64,000 bases of DNA from Vitis vinifera. Lineage: Eukaryota; Streptophyta; Magnoliopsida; Vitales; Vitaceae. Positions 48,340 to 62,300 of this stretch are shown here, in pieces. Position 1 is the stretch's first letter; each line of letters starts with the position of its first letter. The position numbers and the translations under genes are program-made. The DNA is taken from the NCBI RefSeq assembly GCF_030704535.1, contig NC_081806.1, positions 2,987,001 to 3,051,000 of the forward strand. The letters run 5' to 3'. The notes under the pieces are model-generated. The model was given only the letters and a program-made list of their open reading frames with translations. It did not search any database and was not told the DNA's origin.

Positions 48340-51300
48340 TCACGATGAAAGTGCAAGCTCAGCCCACGCCAGAGAAGATGCCTTAAGCTCGGAAGATATG
48401 GATGTGTCAATTTTGGTCTCCAACATGGTGCACAGTTCTTGCATGGATGGCCGCTTGGTGGGTTCGGGATGAATGCAAAGATTCACCACCTCACATATGA
48501 CTTTAAGGTCATCATATCTGAAATGTTTCAACTCAGGATCCACCACATATGACATTGCTTCTGGTAGGTCAAGATAGTCCCTAGCCTGCAGCAGAAACGG
48601 ATTCAATTTTTAGGCATATTTGGTCGGAACTCTAGTTTTTCGCTCCCGACAATTAATCCCTTCAAGATTACTTTGGTGGGAAGCTTAACAAATATTCAAT
48701 TTTCAGAAGGTTTCTTACCCATTCAACCAAGCAACCCTTGTCCTTGCAGTATGGAGGTCTCCCACTCATAATCTCCAGCAAAAGTACACCAAATGCATAA
48801 ACGTTGCCTTGAACATCTAGATGGCGTCCCTCCAGAGAATTTGGAAGAACACAGATGGCACCTTGGCTGCCAATGGAGCCTGAGTTCTTTTCTGATCTTG
48901 AAAGAATTGACTTCCAACTTTCAAAGTCAACTAGCTGCAGTACAAATTCAAGAGAACATCATCAAAATTCAGAAATTTGTTTTAAGCTGTAGAGTTGTAT
49001 CATCTCATTTCAACGAGAATTCAAAAACCAGGAACCTTTCTGGTAGCAGAAATCAGAACCATTTCCGGCTTCTTTTAGACTTGTTCACCATAGATTTTCT
49101 CGAAACATTGCCATGTGGAGAAAATGTTTTTGTGTTTTCAGACTTAAAAAAATCTTTTAATTGAAAAGAACCTAAAACCATCATATTTGCAAAAAGAAAA
49201 ATTATGGACTTCATTTCTGGACTTGGCTACATTATTCAACAACAAATCATTTTTAACTCTAGAACCAGATAAGTGCTAAATGGCCTGTAAAAGAAATATA
49301 ATGGGTAAAGGATATCATGGATTTATGATAAGGTAGAAAGGTTTAGTAGCTTGAGGAAAAATAAGGGAAAAGCAACCATGATTTTTTTTAAAAAAAAGTT
49401 GTAAATGGTTTTCTTTTCAACAATTCCAAGTACCCAACCAAGTTTCTCACATTGTGATCTGCATCCTAACCTCAGCCTTTTCTCTCATGTTGACTTTTTG
49501 GAGCAAGGTTCTTTTGATTTAAGTAATCCATAGTAAGCTTAACTTGATTCTTTTTCTGATGGTACAAATAAGATTTGAACATTCATAAGCTTTGAAACAC
49601 TCGTAGTTAGTACAAAGAATAGAGCATTACCTTGGGAGAAAAATCTTCTGTGATATACACAGCACTCGAATTTAACTCGGATATGGTAAATGGTGGATCA
49701 AGTTCTGTGTGCAGATATTTTAGGCCACGGCCAATCCCTATAATAATCTTCATGCGCCGCGTCCATGATAATTGGCATCCTTCTCCATCTGTATTTAAAT
49801 GAATAGGCTCAAATTTCATCTACTGAAGCACATTGATGCAAACAGCTGTTACAGAAAAGAAGCTCAACTTACAATGAAGGTGCTCATAGAGCGTTCCATT
49901 CGATGCATATTCAAAAACCAGCATTCTTGTAAATGGAGAGCTCTCTCGACAATAGCCCAGTAATTTTCCTGTATTCTCATGATTTAATCTTGCCAAATCT
50001 GCCACCTGAGGGGTGAAATAACTCAAATTTTGAAGTATAGCAACTAGTCTCCCAAATTGAACATTTTTAGGTTCTCGGTCAGTTCTCAAAATAAGTTCTA
50101 GGCCAAATTTGATACAGAAGTGTATTAATGATGAGTAATTACCTCCTTCTGAAAATAGAGCTCGAGATAGCCCATCCAATGCTCCTCTTTGATGCATAGG
50201 GATATCACAGCAATCTCGGGCCCACCTTTCATAGTGCCTTTGTAGACTAAACTATCTGGTGAGGAGCCTATTATGTTGCTGAAATCTTCACATGCTACTT
50301 CAAGCTCTTGCCTGCTGAATCTAAATACATCCTTCAACATCTCAGAGTCTGTAATCAATGAAAGAACACTGCCATCAATACTAAAGAAAAGGTTTCTGAG
50401 ATATAAAGTGCAAATGGGGCGGACTGTTGAGTAACAATTTTACCTATGTATACTTGCATATGTTCCTTCTCACTTGCTGATTTTTTCCAAGGGATTATGA
50501 TAGAAGATTTGCTTTTGCATCTCTGAAGAGCAGTGAGAAGAGCAATGATACAGAGAGAGCCAACCATGGTTCCTGTCACTATTTCCAGAGCTAAAAGCCA
50601 GGCAGGTTTTGATGTGTCCTGATGCTTCGGTCCATCTAAGGTAGGCTGGTGCTTTGGGCCGACTCCTGGATGGCTTTTGGCAGGTGGAGGAACAGCTATA
50701 AGAAGAAGATTGTCACCATCAATGGCAATAGTCAGTATTAAAATTGCCATCAGCTTCACTCAACGCTAGAAAGTTGATGAGGCACTTCAGCAGCTTTATG
50801 CTCATAACAAAAACCTGTAAAATACATACCACATTGCACTGTAGACCGTTGTCTGGGAGCTGTGTCTTGAAGGCAGTTCCCTTGAAAACTTGTTCTGCAT
50901 GCAGTTGTCATTACAACAAAGTATTAAAAGATACAACAAATATGAGAAGGGAAGAGAAAGGGTGGTACCTTGGCAGATATGACAAGCACTTAGGTATGCT
51001 TCCAACAAAAAAGTTGTATGAGAAATCTGCAACTTTAAACTGAGATGAGCGACAGAGGCCAGTGATGTTCCTGCTTGAGGCATACCTGAAGCAGAAATAA
51101 ATTACAAGAGAATATTTTAAGTAAACTAATACCATCCAAGAGACATTGGCAGGGTGGCATAGCTTAATTGTATTTCACAATGACATCTTGAAATAATGTA
51201 AGAAAATTCCAAAAGATGAAACCTCAGTGGTTTGTATCCAAAGATCCACAGTAGTAGAAATCATCATAAGATGACAAATCACAAAGACACACGATGACAA

Positions 51301-53069
51301 AAAACATGACGAAGATAAAATTTTCTGGGAAACTTTTTATTCTTCTTATGAAAAACTGCTGGGGATTTATTCCCTTATTCCTGGTAATCATTCTTCCATT
51401 CTTTAGACCTACGTCCAATGTAACAGAATGAATTTGTGACGTGATGGTCCATCCCAGGCAGCCCCACTTAACTATAGGCTGTTTAAAAGTCCATATGGGT
51501 CTCAAGTTGTACAAAGTTCGTATGCAGTGATTTTAGATCCTGCAATGTTATATTTGAAAACAAACATATAGCATATCCAGCTTTATTTAATGGTGAGAGG
51601 AAATTAACTCATAGAAACTGCTACTCATAAAATGCACATCTAAGATCATATAAGTTGCTTCCCATAAAAGAATCTTCAACTTACATCCCATTAACGTCAG
51701 ATACAAAATTCGAAGTGTTACTGCCAGGAACAGTTCCTTCAAGCCTGTTCCTATCCAGCCGAAGCTCCTCGAGGTGTCTCAAGTTGCCAAGCTCAGGAGG
51801 CAGGCGTCCACTCAACCCATTGGACTCGAGGTTTCTGCAAAAAACATAAGTGAACTGATCAGATAAGAGAATATCAAACCTTAAAGTCAAATCCATCAAA
51901 CCCAATGTCAAATTCCTTTTACATTTTAACGATGCTAGTCAAATTGCCAATCTCTGGAGGGATTGGACCCGTCAATTGATTCATCCCCAGATCCAAGACC
52001 TTGAGGTTTTTCAAAGAGCCAATTTCTTTAGGTATTACCCCAATCAGGTTGTTCCCATGCAAAATTCTACAAAACGTCAATAAGTTAGATTAAGCTTTAA
52101 TTATCATATTCTAAGAAATAAATTGTAAAATAAAGAAAAACCAAATTTCAAGGTGATGCCTAGAAGGAAAACATACAGTTCTTGCAAGGAAGAGAGTTGA
52201 CCCAATTCTGGTGTGAGAAATCCCTTCAATGATGACCCAGAAATATTTCTGCAGTACACGGTTTCATCGACAAACGGCAACTCAGATTACTGATGAAATG
52301 TGCATGTGACAGTACATTTCTACAATCTGAATGTCTAATAATAGATAGTCAGCTTGTTTCTTACATTTTTATAACATGATCTCGAGCTTCAGAGCACGTA
52401 ATGCCAGACCAATCACAAGGATCTGAATCAACGGTGTTCCAAGTGGACAGAACCGTAAGTGGGTCTTCATATATGCCTTCCTTTAAGGTATTAAGAGCTG
52501 AGACTGCAAAATCCAGAATTCCCAGTAAAAACAGATTACAAGATATTAATAATCACAATAATCTAGTATAAATATTAAAAAAGAAAAAAAAAAAACCCCC
52601 CAAGATTTTCCCAACATATGCTAAGTCAAATTCTACATTGATCCAGTACAAGAATAGGAGCAGAAAATTTTAAGTGACCCCAAAACTCTGTTCGTTTGCT
52701 GAGAAAATGTGGGAAAGAAAATGAAAACAATCTAAATCTTAAAGTATTCACTATTTAGAACCCAAGAGAACAAACACATCCACTCAAGGTTCCCAATATT
52801 ACTGGCTGCATAAACTCAGTTGAGCTTTTCTTTCCATAAAATCCAAAAAAAAAAAGCATAAAATTTCAATCTCTGAACTTTTTCCTACATTTTCCCAGCG
52901 AACAAGCAGAGCAAAAGAGGCAACATAAGCAGTAAACAAGTCAAGATCCCAACAACAAAGAAAAACAAACAGAAAAACACATACCCTCATTTGATGCAAA
53001 GGCATCACAACTCGCAAAAAGAACTCCAAAAACAACCCACAGAAGCTGAAGTGAACTAGAACTTCTCAT
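48340..53069 (-). CDS. LRR receptor-like protein with inactive kinase domain (At5g41180-like)
   Basis: Thirteen exons join with consistent phases: 52985-53069, 52365-52503, 52177-52248, 51923-52066, 51685-51834, 50969-51085, 50830-50894, 50444-50695, 50143-50348, 49873-50005, 49631-49788, 48719-48934 and 48340-48585, giving 660 aa. A signal peptide (residues 1-23), an LRR N-terminal cap with NTVDSDPCDW and a few leucine-rich repeats (for example LRRs ending GPIPPEIGNL and GRLPPELGNL) precede a Pro-rich stretch. The membrane segment is about 290-312 and the kinase-like domain about 345-650. That domain lacks the ATP-binding Lys (EIAVIS, I390), the HRD loop and the DFG (here VDFES, 510-512), so it is a pseudokinase, as in the MDIS2-like family. 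Likely a plasma-membrane co-receptor or scaffold; ligand unknown. Confidence 0.9.
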
Positions 53070-54189
53070 CTCCTCGGAAATGCTTTCCACACTCTACCTC
53101 TCAGCTTTGCTCAAGAACACAAGACCTAGAGAACTCATCAAAAGAACCCCACCAAAAACATGAAAGAAAAGGAAGAATCCACTGGTTTGCAGAGATGGGT
53201 TTATCAAGAAAGATAAACCAGCACAAACCTCTAGCCTCTTCTACTGAAATCTACTCGGATACATGGTTTGTGGACGGAGAAGATAAAAAGAAAGACTAAC
53301 CCCAAAAAGAACAAGAAAATATATCTAAGACAAGCCGGAGATTAAATCTCTGTGTTTTCAACTACCCATTAAAGAAAATCACTTGAATGGGCTGAGAAAA
53401 TGAAGTTCGGAGATAAACCTTGTGAGAAAACTTAAATTCAAAGAGAGGTTTGTTAGGAGTGTAAGAAATAAAATTTTCAAAAAGAAAAAAGAAAAAAGAA
53501 AAAGACAAAAAAAATAAAAAATAAAAAAGAAACGGATAAAGCGGAAATCACAGGTTGAGTGGTCTTTAGAGAGAGAAAGTGAGCTTTGTCCGCCCGGCCA
53601 TTTTCCCCTTCTGATTATAGCATTTGGGTTTGTGAATATTATAATATTTACTCCTAATCATTGTGCTTACAGGGTGGTGATTCATTTGCTCAAAATCTCG
53701 CCATGCGAGAAACTCAAAAACCTTGGAGGTTTGACTCCATGCATTTGGAGCATCTTAATACCGCAGGCCTAAGATAATGAAGAGATGATCGGACGGCGAC
53801 GAAGCGGGGTCGAATAAAAGTGGGACCCAGGGATGTGGGTGGGTGCAAGTTGGAAATTTAAAAAAGGTAGTTGAGAGTCGTTGTACTTTTTGACTAGACT
53901 AATGTTGATGTGGAATTTCAACCACACAAGGGAGAGATGGAGAGATGAGAGTAAAAATCAAATGATCCAAATCTACTTTATTTTTATTATTGTAATTATT
54001 ATATATTTATTATTCTTTTACCTACAAAAAGTACCACATGAAGGTGACTTGAAGTGCCGAGCAAGGCAAAATTTATTTATGGCTTGGTTTGGCATTTAAG
54101 TCAAATTTAGACTTACCTTCCCATATCAAGTGTTTTTTTTTGGAAAAAATTACAACTGATTTTTCATTGCTTTTTTTTTTTCAAAAATA

Positions 54190-54540
54190 TTTTTAAAATT
54201 AAAATTATTTTATAAAAATATTACCAAATGGACTCTTATAATGCGCTTGATAATAATTTTAAAAAATATTTCTAATTTTTGAGAGAATAAATTTTTAAGT
54301 GTTATAAAAACTAAAAATATTTCTTAAAATCACTAAAAAATAGACTTTCAATGGATAATAATTCGATATTTTAATAGTTTAAATTCAAAAAATATCCATC
54401 AATTTTGACTTAGAGTATATTTAATATTGGTTTTAAAAAGTGTTTTTAGTTTTTTTAATACTTGAAATTTTTTGTTTTTAAAGTATTAAAAATGTTAAAA
54501 ACACATTTAAAAATCATTATTAAATGCACTCTTATATATG
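54190..54540. repeat. degenerate AT-rich repeat block related to 24390-24905
   Basis: Two to three imperfect repeats of 'cttaaaatcact.aaaaatagactttcaa' and 'aaaaatcattattaaatgcactctta', similar to the block at 24390-24905. Confidence 0.4.
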
Positions 54541-54756
54541 TTTTGAAGTTTTTATGTAAAATAATTTATTTTTCTAAGGATGATATGAGACAAATTTTTT
54601 TAGGTACTTGTCTCATCCATAATGAGACTGATTTAAATTTTAAATAAATGAATTTGAGTTGAATTTGAAATAAAAAAAAATAGAATAAACATTATAGGAT
54701 GTGCATATAATTTTGTCACACTAAATAATTGTTGACAAAACTTAGATTGTACACAT

Positions 54757-54782
54757 AATAATAACAATAATAATAATAATAA
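54757..54782. repeat. (AAT)n microsatellite
   Basis: About eight units with one AAC interruption. Confidence 0.75.
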
Positions 54783-55625
54783 TTACATTACTAAAGGTAA
54801 GTAGGTTTGCCGACCATATCATTTGAGCTTAGGGCATACGAGGAGGACCCGAGGGGCGAGGAGGAAGGCCCTCCGACCTTTCTCTGTTCACAGCCCCTAT
54901 TCTTGAAATTCTTTCGACTTGGATCTTGAAAGTACCAAAAACAAAAAGAAAAATACTCTAATTTCAAGAGGTAAAAGTTAAAACTTAAAAGCAAGAAAAT
55001 TGATTGGAAAGTCAAGACACGCGTGCCAAGCAATTTTATAGGAATAAAAAGGAAATTTAACCCTTTGTCATGACTCATTTATTGTTGTGTAAGAGTCATA
55101 TCATTAAGTATTTTTTTAATTTAAGTTAAAGTCTTAATTATTAATTAAAAAATAAAATTTTAATTTTTAATTACGATTTTATTTTACAACTTAAAACTTA
55201 AGTTATTAATTAAGATTTTAGTTAAAAATTAAAGATGATATTTGTTTTTTAGTTGAATAAAAAAAGTTAAAATATTTGATTTTTTTTATTCAACTAAAAC
55301 TAATATTTGTCCAATATAACTAAATTGAACTAATTGATAATAAGTTCAGTTTAGTTATGTTGAACGATATTGATAGATTATTTTTAATTAAATAGAAAAA
55401 GTTAAATATTTTAATATTTTTTATTTAGTCAAAAAATAAACATTATCGAAGTCTCACTTATTAATCAAGATTTTATTTTTGAATTGAAGTTTCAATTCAT
55501 AATTAACGTTTTATTTTTAAAATAAAATTTTAATTGTGGGATGATAGTATGACACTCATGTGGTGGGAAAGAGGTCACGTTGCTAACATTTTGACCCAAA
55601 ATTCTTAGGGTTAATTTCCATGGAT

Positions 55626-55676
55626 GAAACGTCGTCGTTTCAACAGTAGGAAAAGTGGGCTCCATAGTATATAAAA
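55626..55676 (+). promoter_or_regulatory. orphan promoter-like patch: CG palindrome plus TATA box
   Basis: GAAACGTCGTCGTTTC (55626-55641), an inverted repeat like those ahead of HMA5 copy A and NOB1, is followed by TATATAAAA (55668-55676). A 70-codon frame opens at 55687 but has no recognisable domain. This could drive a short or noncoding transcript, or be the leftover of a lost gene. Confidence 0.35.
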
Positions 55677-57436
55677 CTCAGACAAGTTGGAAGCGCACCC
55701 GAAATTTGCGCCAGTAATCACGTGCCACATTCGCAGCTCTGGATTAATTAAAACTCCTCCCTTCTTCTCGTTATCTCCTCAAAATATCAAGAAATGTTTG
55801 ATTTATTCACTTTACCACACTCCCCTTCTGCCAGTTGTCAATTTCATCTTATCCTGCATCAGAAAGTATGTTTATTTTTTCCATTTAAAAAAAATATAAT
55901 TTCTACTTAATTTTCTTTCAGACCATACTACCCTCATCAATTTCTGCCTTTTTTTTACATGGCAAATAAATAAATAAAACTATATGAATTTACTAATTCT
56001 ATTTTGATTTTAATAAAAACTTATATTCTAATTTAATTAATTTTATTGAAGAATTTAACATGGGACAGATATAAAGATATTTTATTTTTAATATAACTTT
56101 TATAAATGAATACCATAATTTTAAAAAAAAATTTATGATTTTCACTAAATTTTAAACCTTTTTCAAAAAAGCTGAGAAAGATCAAACAATCAAATATTGA
56201 TAATAAGGCAAATGAATTTTCAAAATAGATGTGTCATTGTTATAATCGAAGAATCAATTAGAACAATATCGTAATGTTATATTATGAGTCTACGACACAC
56301 TAGTAAGAAATCTCAACAAAAATGATATAAAATTTAGTCACAATTCATCAAACGGAGATTTGACTATGATTTAGAATAATCGTGAGACTTGCTATAACTT
56401 TATTATCTGTATAATGCGAATAATACAAGTGACATCCTGATCATTACGCATATGAATGATTCCATGAGTTTTTGTGATTCATCTAATTTTGTTTTAAAAA
56501 ATTATCTTAAAAAAAACTTAATATAAAAATTTTAAAAATATTGCATAAAAACTTAAAATTTATACCAATATTACCCTTTAAAAATTATGATTTTAACTTT
56601 TATTTCTACCAAAGTAAAATAAAAAGGGCACAAAATTTATTAAATATTTCAATAATAGTCTACAGATATTTACAAAAAATAAAAAAATAAAAAAATAAAA
56701 AAATAGCGTAGGGTCCACCATCCATTTAGTAAGCCTCCGTGGTAGATCTAGGACAGGGACAAGCACCTCCCTTCTAAGAATTCGGAAAGCATGCACCGAA
56801 TCTCTCTTTACATTAAGGTACCAGACTGCCGCCCAAAAAAAGGATTGCATGCATATATACAAATTGCCTTCTTCACCCAATAGAATTGTCTTCAAAGAAA
56901 CCCCACCCGATTAAAGAGGCAATATATGCCCTTTTTTTACATCAACTATTTTTCATCTCTCTTTAGAATATATTCATTTCTATATGTATATATATATACA
57001 TTAGGAGTGACAGAAGACATGGCAACTGTAAGGATGCTTCCAAGCAAGACATTACAAGAATGGCACTAATCTTTTTCAACACTTGCTTCTGCTTCTTCCT
57101 TATATGAAACTGCTCTACTTCAATGTGCTCAACCCTACTGAGCTATTGAAGACGAGGCATCAATAGCCAATAGAATTCTGCCGTGTGTCGGTTTTTCAAG
57201 GTTATGTATGGCTTTGATTAATAAACTTCCTACTTACGTGCTTTTTTGGCATTCTTATTGATGTTGGAAGAAGAGGGTCCCTTCTGTTTTTTTTTGGTTT
57301 TTTTTCCCCCTCACTGGCCTTCACCACTCTTCCATGTGCTTTGTTTGAGAAGGGCCCCTCATGTTTCCGCACCTTTTTGTTTGATTTGTGTAATAAATTA
57401 GTCACCCTCCATCCTCCACACCACCATTATGGCCTC

Positions 57437-57490
57437 TTTTTTTCTTTTCTTTTCCTTTCTTTTCTTTTCTTTTCTTTTCCTTTCTTTTCC
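57437..57490. repeat. TTTTC/CTTTT pentanucleotide repeat
   Basis: About ten TTTTC-type units with a few TTTCC variants; a polypyrimidine tract. Confidence 0.75.
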
Positions 57491-59354
57491 ATATTCCACT
57501 CACCCAAACACGCGAACTATTTAGGAAAATCGAGTGTGGCAGGCAACATGTTTAGGCCATTCATCATTCATCATCATTTAAAAATCAGCACAACCGTTTG
57601 AGAAGTTGCAGTTCTTCAATTTGTACCATTTCTGGAAGATATTTAAAATCTGCAGCATTATATGACCATTGCAAATTACTATTTGGATAAAAAACAAAAA
57701 CTTTAGGTGAATACTACAAAATCAAGAAATGCTCTGTGGAAATCCACCGGGGGACAAAGTTTATTTTGTCTTATGTGATTTAGTTGCCAAGCAGAGCAAG
57801 GAAGGTAGATAAGCTGTCTCATTCACCAGCAAAGTGGATTTAAGAGCAAGGAATTTAAGTGAATGTTCAATGGAGCTCTCAAAAAGCAAGATGTCCATGA
57901 TTTGGTAGAGAGCTTGTACTCAAATACTGATTAAGTGGTCTGCGGTTTCCATCAGTATGCGCATGAATCAATGAGTGTCGGTTCATTGCCTTGGAAGCGT
58001 GCTTAAGATCACCATTAGAGGAGCCAATGACTTATTCCATTGAAGTAACTTTGTGGACACCCAAACATTCTTATATCTAGTTCTTGGTATGATTAATTCT
58101 TGAAAGGATCATTAAGCGGACACGGCAGTTGGATGTCAACATTGATGGGGGCCTCAGCATACTCTCTCAAAAGTTTGATATGGTCAAGACTAGTACTGCT
58201 CCTCTTTCAAACCCAGGCTATTCTCTTAGATTGACTGAGTTGAGAAAAAAAATAAATGAAGAAAGAGATCTATTTTTGTCATTTAAATGTGGGATTCTTG
58301 GCTCCATGTTAGTTACTGATTCACAAACTCTACATGTGACCTTCATTAAGGCAATGGCTAGTTGTAGCTCCTTCTGGTGAGTCCATGAAAGCTGGTACAT
58401 GCACTATAGATAACAAAACCAATAAATACACAACTCCTTAGCATAAAAATTATCCTGCAATGGAGGGGCTAATTTCAGGACTAGACAATTTGAATTCTCT
58501 AGCAGGAAAATAGGGGAAAAAAATTAATAGAAGCCATTCTCTGAAGTGGTCCCAACTGCTTGATGGGTTCCCTCATGCATTTAATGGTTTGGCACCTACC
58601 ATCCTACATTGTAAGGAGAGGCCGAGATTTTTAGCTGCATAATTGCAGACATAATTGTAGAGAAGGCCTTGCAAGAATTTGCTTGAAACCATTTTTTCTT
58701 TTTTTGGGAACAAATCTTTATTGAATAAATGATACAAGACAGAGAATCCAGATGAAAATTTTATCCTGACACCGACCGGTTGATGCTTGACAAAGGGTAC
58801 CAACTCGGCCCACTTCCTCACACAAAAATCTTGCATACTGAACAAATATTGCATTTTTTTTAGAACAGAGTGAGCTTTGGCTCTCCTTTCATTCTCATCT
58901 TAAGAAATGACGCTATCTAGAATGTCATATTATGAGAGTCTGGGACTGTAGAAACTAGGTCATAACCCATAAGCCAAGTCCAGATTCAATTTGGGAGGTT
59001 CGAAGGAGGCCCATTTCAGTCAATATTGTGTATTTCATTTTAAATATGATACATAGGAAACCAGACATAAGTATCATGTAGCATCCACCTTTACTGTCAC
59101 TCTCTTCTCGTATGTTTTGTTTTCTAAAAGGATCCTTGACATCCTGCAAAATTGTGTACAAGGTTTGGTTAATTGGAACTGTTCACATAAAGTTTGTTCT
59201 AGGGTCAGAAACGCATTCAATATCAGCTAGAAACAGAGAGTTAACAATTTGGAGTTAAAATGATATAAGAAGAAGTGCATAAGAAAATTTTCACAAGGAA
59301 CCATAAAGTAAAAATATAGTAGATTGTGGAAGTGCCATGTCCTGGTTAATACCT

Positions 59355-62300
59355 CTAATGCTGCTGATTTAAATTCTCCCAATACCTATTCTCCCATCTC
59401 TCCACTTGCTTTATGGAGTTGGCTTTCTTCCTAAGCAATGCTCCAAGGACTGGAGGATCATAGGGAGGGGGCAGGGCGCATGGGCTTGTAACAGAAGGAC
59501 TATTCACCAAGGATTCCATCATGAATTTCTTCTCTACCCCTTCTGCAGAGCATGCCACTGTCTCAGAGCAGACTTCCACAGCTCCCTCAGGTATGGTCGG
59601 CTTGAATCGCAAAAGCTTTGCATACTCATTCAATAGATGAAACATGTAGTCATAGACATAGTCCATCTTGAGCTCTTCTTGAATAAAGTCGCTTGCCGCT
59701 TTCCCAATGGCTTGTGCCTGCAAACCCCATTAAACATTAGAGACCAAGCGGTTCAAGAACTCATCATCAGAAGTAAATCAAAGGCATCAACCAAGTGAAC
59801 TTTGCCTTCTGCTTATGGCTGTTGCCCCAGTCCACAGCAAACTTAATGGATCTGCACTTGTCGTTGTCCTTAATAGGCCAGTAGTGGTGCACGGGTTGCA
59901 GACTTCTCATGAAGAAATCATAGTAACGAGGCTTCACCATCAATGTAACAGAATCACAAGCAAGAATGTATTTCTCACTGACAGACCATGCCCACCCTTC
60001 AATGTAGATCTTGTATCTATGTGAATTGTGGAAAGGAGAAAACAAATATTCAAGATAGAATCAGCTAATTTAAGACCATCAGAAAATCGATAAAACATTA
60101 AATCTGGACTTGTGTATTCACCTATGAGTGCACTGGTTTGATACATCTGATTGCTTATATCCTTGTTGAGATTCAAGCATCCAGTCCTGCAATTTATACC
60201 TATTACTATGCTGCTAAAGTACTCGTTCTCAAACGTATCATCAAAAGTATGGCAGAATATATAACTACCTGGACAAATAGTCGAGCATTCCAGTCCTGTA
60301 CATCAGAGACATTGCAAGTAAGGAGGTCTCTCCGGGTTTCAGCTACTAAAGGGTTTCCCTTCCAGTAGGCATATGGTTCCCTTTCCATCCATTTGGTCCT
60401 GTTGTTGCCTTCTTTTAGGTCCTTCAATAAATTCCCCCATGGCTTCATATTAATCTCAGGCCTAATCAATGTAGCCCTTCTATTAGCAAATAAACTCAAT
60501 ACCATGCTTTTGGAGGGGCGTTTCAATTCAAATTATTGAACATTTATGGTAAAGACTAATTTTGAATTGTTGTGCTCTTTGTCAATGAAAGCAGAAAACA
60601 AAATAAGCCGATACCATAGGCTCTGTTTGAGAAGTGCTTTCAATAACCGTTCCTAAAAAACAATTCTTGAAAATAGTTCTATAATATTTTATATAACAAA
60701 AGTTTGTTTGAGAATTTGAAATGTTCTTTAACTTGTTTTCTATGTTTTTAAGTATGTTTTAAAAATATCATGCTTTATTTTTAATCATTCTTCGTATTTT
60801 TATAATTATTTTTTAAAACACTATAGACAACAATTAAATTTGATAGTTAGGTTATAACTTCTTCAATGCTATTTTATCAACATGAATGCCCTTGTAAATT
60901 CAATGGAGACTGATACCAAGATGACTTAGAAAGATTGGTATGGTGTGGCTATCATGGGGACCGTTAGAATAGTGATTGACACCTCTGCCATATGCCAATG
61001 CATTTAATCCAAACTCCCTAGTTGAAGTACCGTAGGACCTTACTCCTAATCGGCTTTCCCATGGAGGGCTTTTCAACTTGGGAAACTTGTGTTTTGATGG
61101 GACCATTTGGGAAATATATGGTTTTTAGAACCTAATTTTATGAAATCTAAAAATCAACTTTTAATGTGGAAAGTTATATATTTTTCATGTACTTTGAGTC
61201 GATTGCATATTTTGTGCCGAGATTACCCTCGGGTTTAGTGATTTTCCAAAATTATCCTTTTTGTTTTTCCTCCCGTACCCACCATCCGCCTCTCCCTTCC
61301 TCCCAAGTGAAACCGATTGGCACTTTGCCGGTGTCATTACTGGTCGCCACTCACACCTCTCTCCGGTCGGCAATCTCCCTTTCTTTCCCTTTCCCTTCCT
61401 TCTTTCTCTCTCTTTCCTTCCCTTTCGACATCACCAAGAGAGAGAAAGAGGGAAAGGAAAGGGAGAGAGGGGGAGGTTGCCGACCGGAGAGAGCTATGAA
61501 CAATGACTAGTGATGAAGCCAACAAAGTGCTGCCCAGTTTTGCCGCCGATGAGAGGCAGTAAGAGCAGTGGGTCGCTAGTAGTGGTCGACATCGCCATCG
61601 CCACCGACAATGGCATTAATGAGGCGGTGGAGTGGCGAAGAGCAGCACCTGGGCACAGAAGCGGAGGTGAAGGGAGATGGGGACATGTATCTGGAAGAGA
61701 CCTATCTCGATTTGGGTCGTTTAGGAATGAGGCCATTGTCCTTCTCAGAAGGCAAAAGTGGAGGTCTAGTTGGATTCCGAAGATGGGTATGGTGGGTGTG
61801 AGAGGAGGCCTTGGGGTTTGGTGGGTTGGTCAAAGCTGCTTCAGAAATGACAACCATCATCATCAGTATAAGTCACATTCCTACCTCCCCCCTCCACCCA
61901 CAACAACACAGCTACAACCAAACCCAAAACCCAGAAAAGGTCATAGCTGAAAAAACTTGAAAAAACAAAATCAAGAAATCCCAAAAGAAACGCAAACCCC
62001 TGAATGGTTTTGGGTGGCATTCAACATTGTCTAAGTACTCAAAAACACCTGGATTCCATGTGGGCTTTGAATATTGGAGACAGACAAAGAGTAAGTGGAG
62101 AGTGGTGGAGATTTGTGTAGAGTGTGAAAAAGCAGAGAGAAGAGAGTAGTGGCAGCCGATGATGACGCTGGCAAAGTGCTGGCCGGTTTCACTGGGAAGG
62201 GAGGGAGAGGCGGATGATGGGTAATGGAGGAAAAAAAAGAAGAACAAAAAGGATAATTTTGGAAAATCACTAGACCCGGGGCAGTCTCGACACAAAATAT

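Larger units (their letters stand above)
53070..59000. other. gene-free region between the LRR pseudokinase and the glycosyltransferase
   Basis: The first 500 bases are the 5' leader and promoter side of the LRR gene. The rest is AT-rich, with a degenerate repeat block (54190-54540), an (AAT)n tract (54757-54782), an orphan promoter-like patch (55626-55676), and a pyrimidine repeat (57437-57490). Frames at 56593-56895, 58129-58380 and 58573-58854 are open but match no family I know. The last may be transcribed 3' sequence of the glycosyltransferase. Confidence 0.5.

Noticed and set aside
56593-56895. 100-codon minus-strand frame with a non-repetitive translation
   Set aside because: The N-terminal 60 residues look protein-like but match no family I know, and the end is low complexity. 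No supporting splice sites or promoter.
58573-58854. 93-codon minus-strand frame downstream of the glycosyltransferase
   Set aside because: Could be 3' UTR or a decayed element; no domain recognised and no evidence of a start.
61510-61950. 146-codon frame inside the Mutator-like element
   Set aside because: GC-richer composition keeps frames open by chance on both strands; no domain, so not called as a captured gene.
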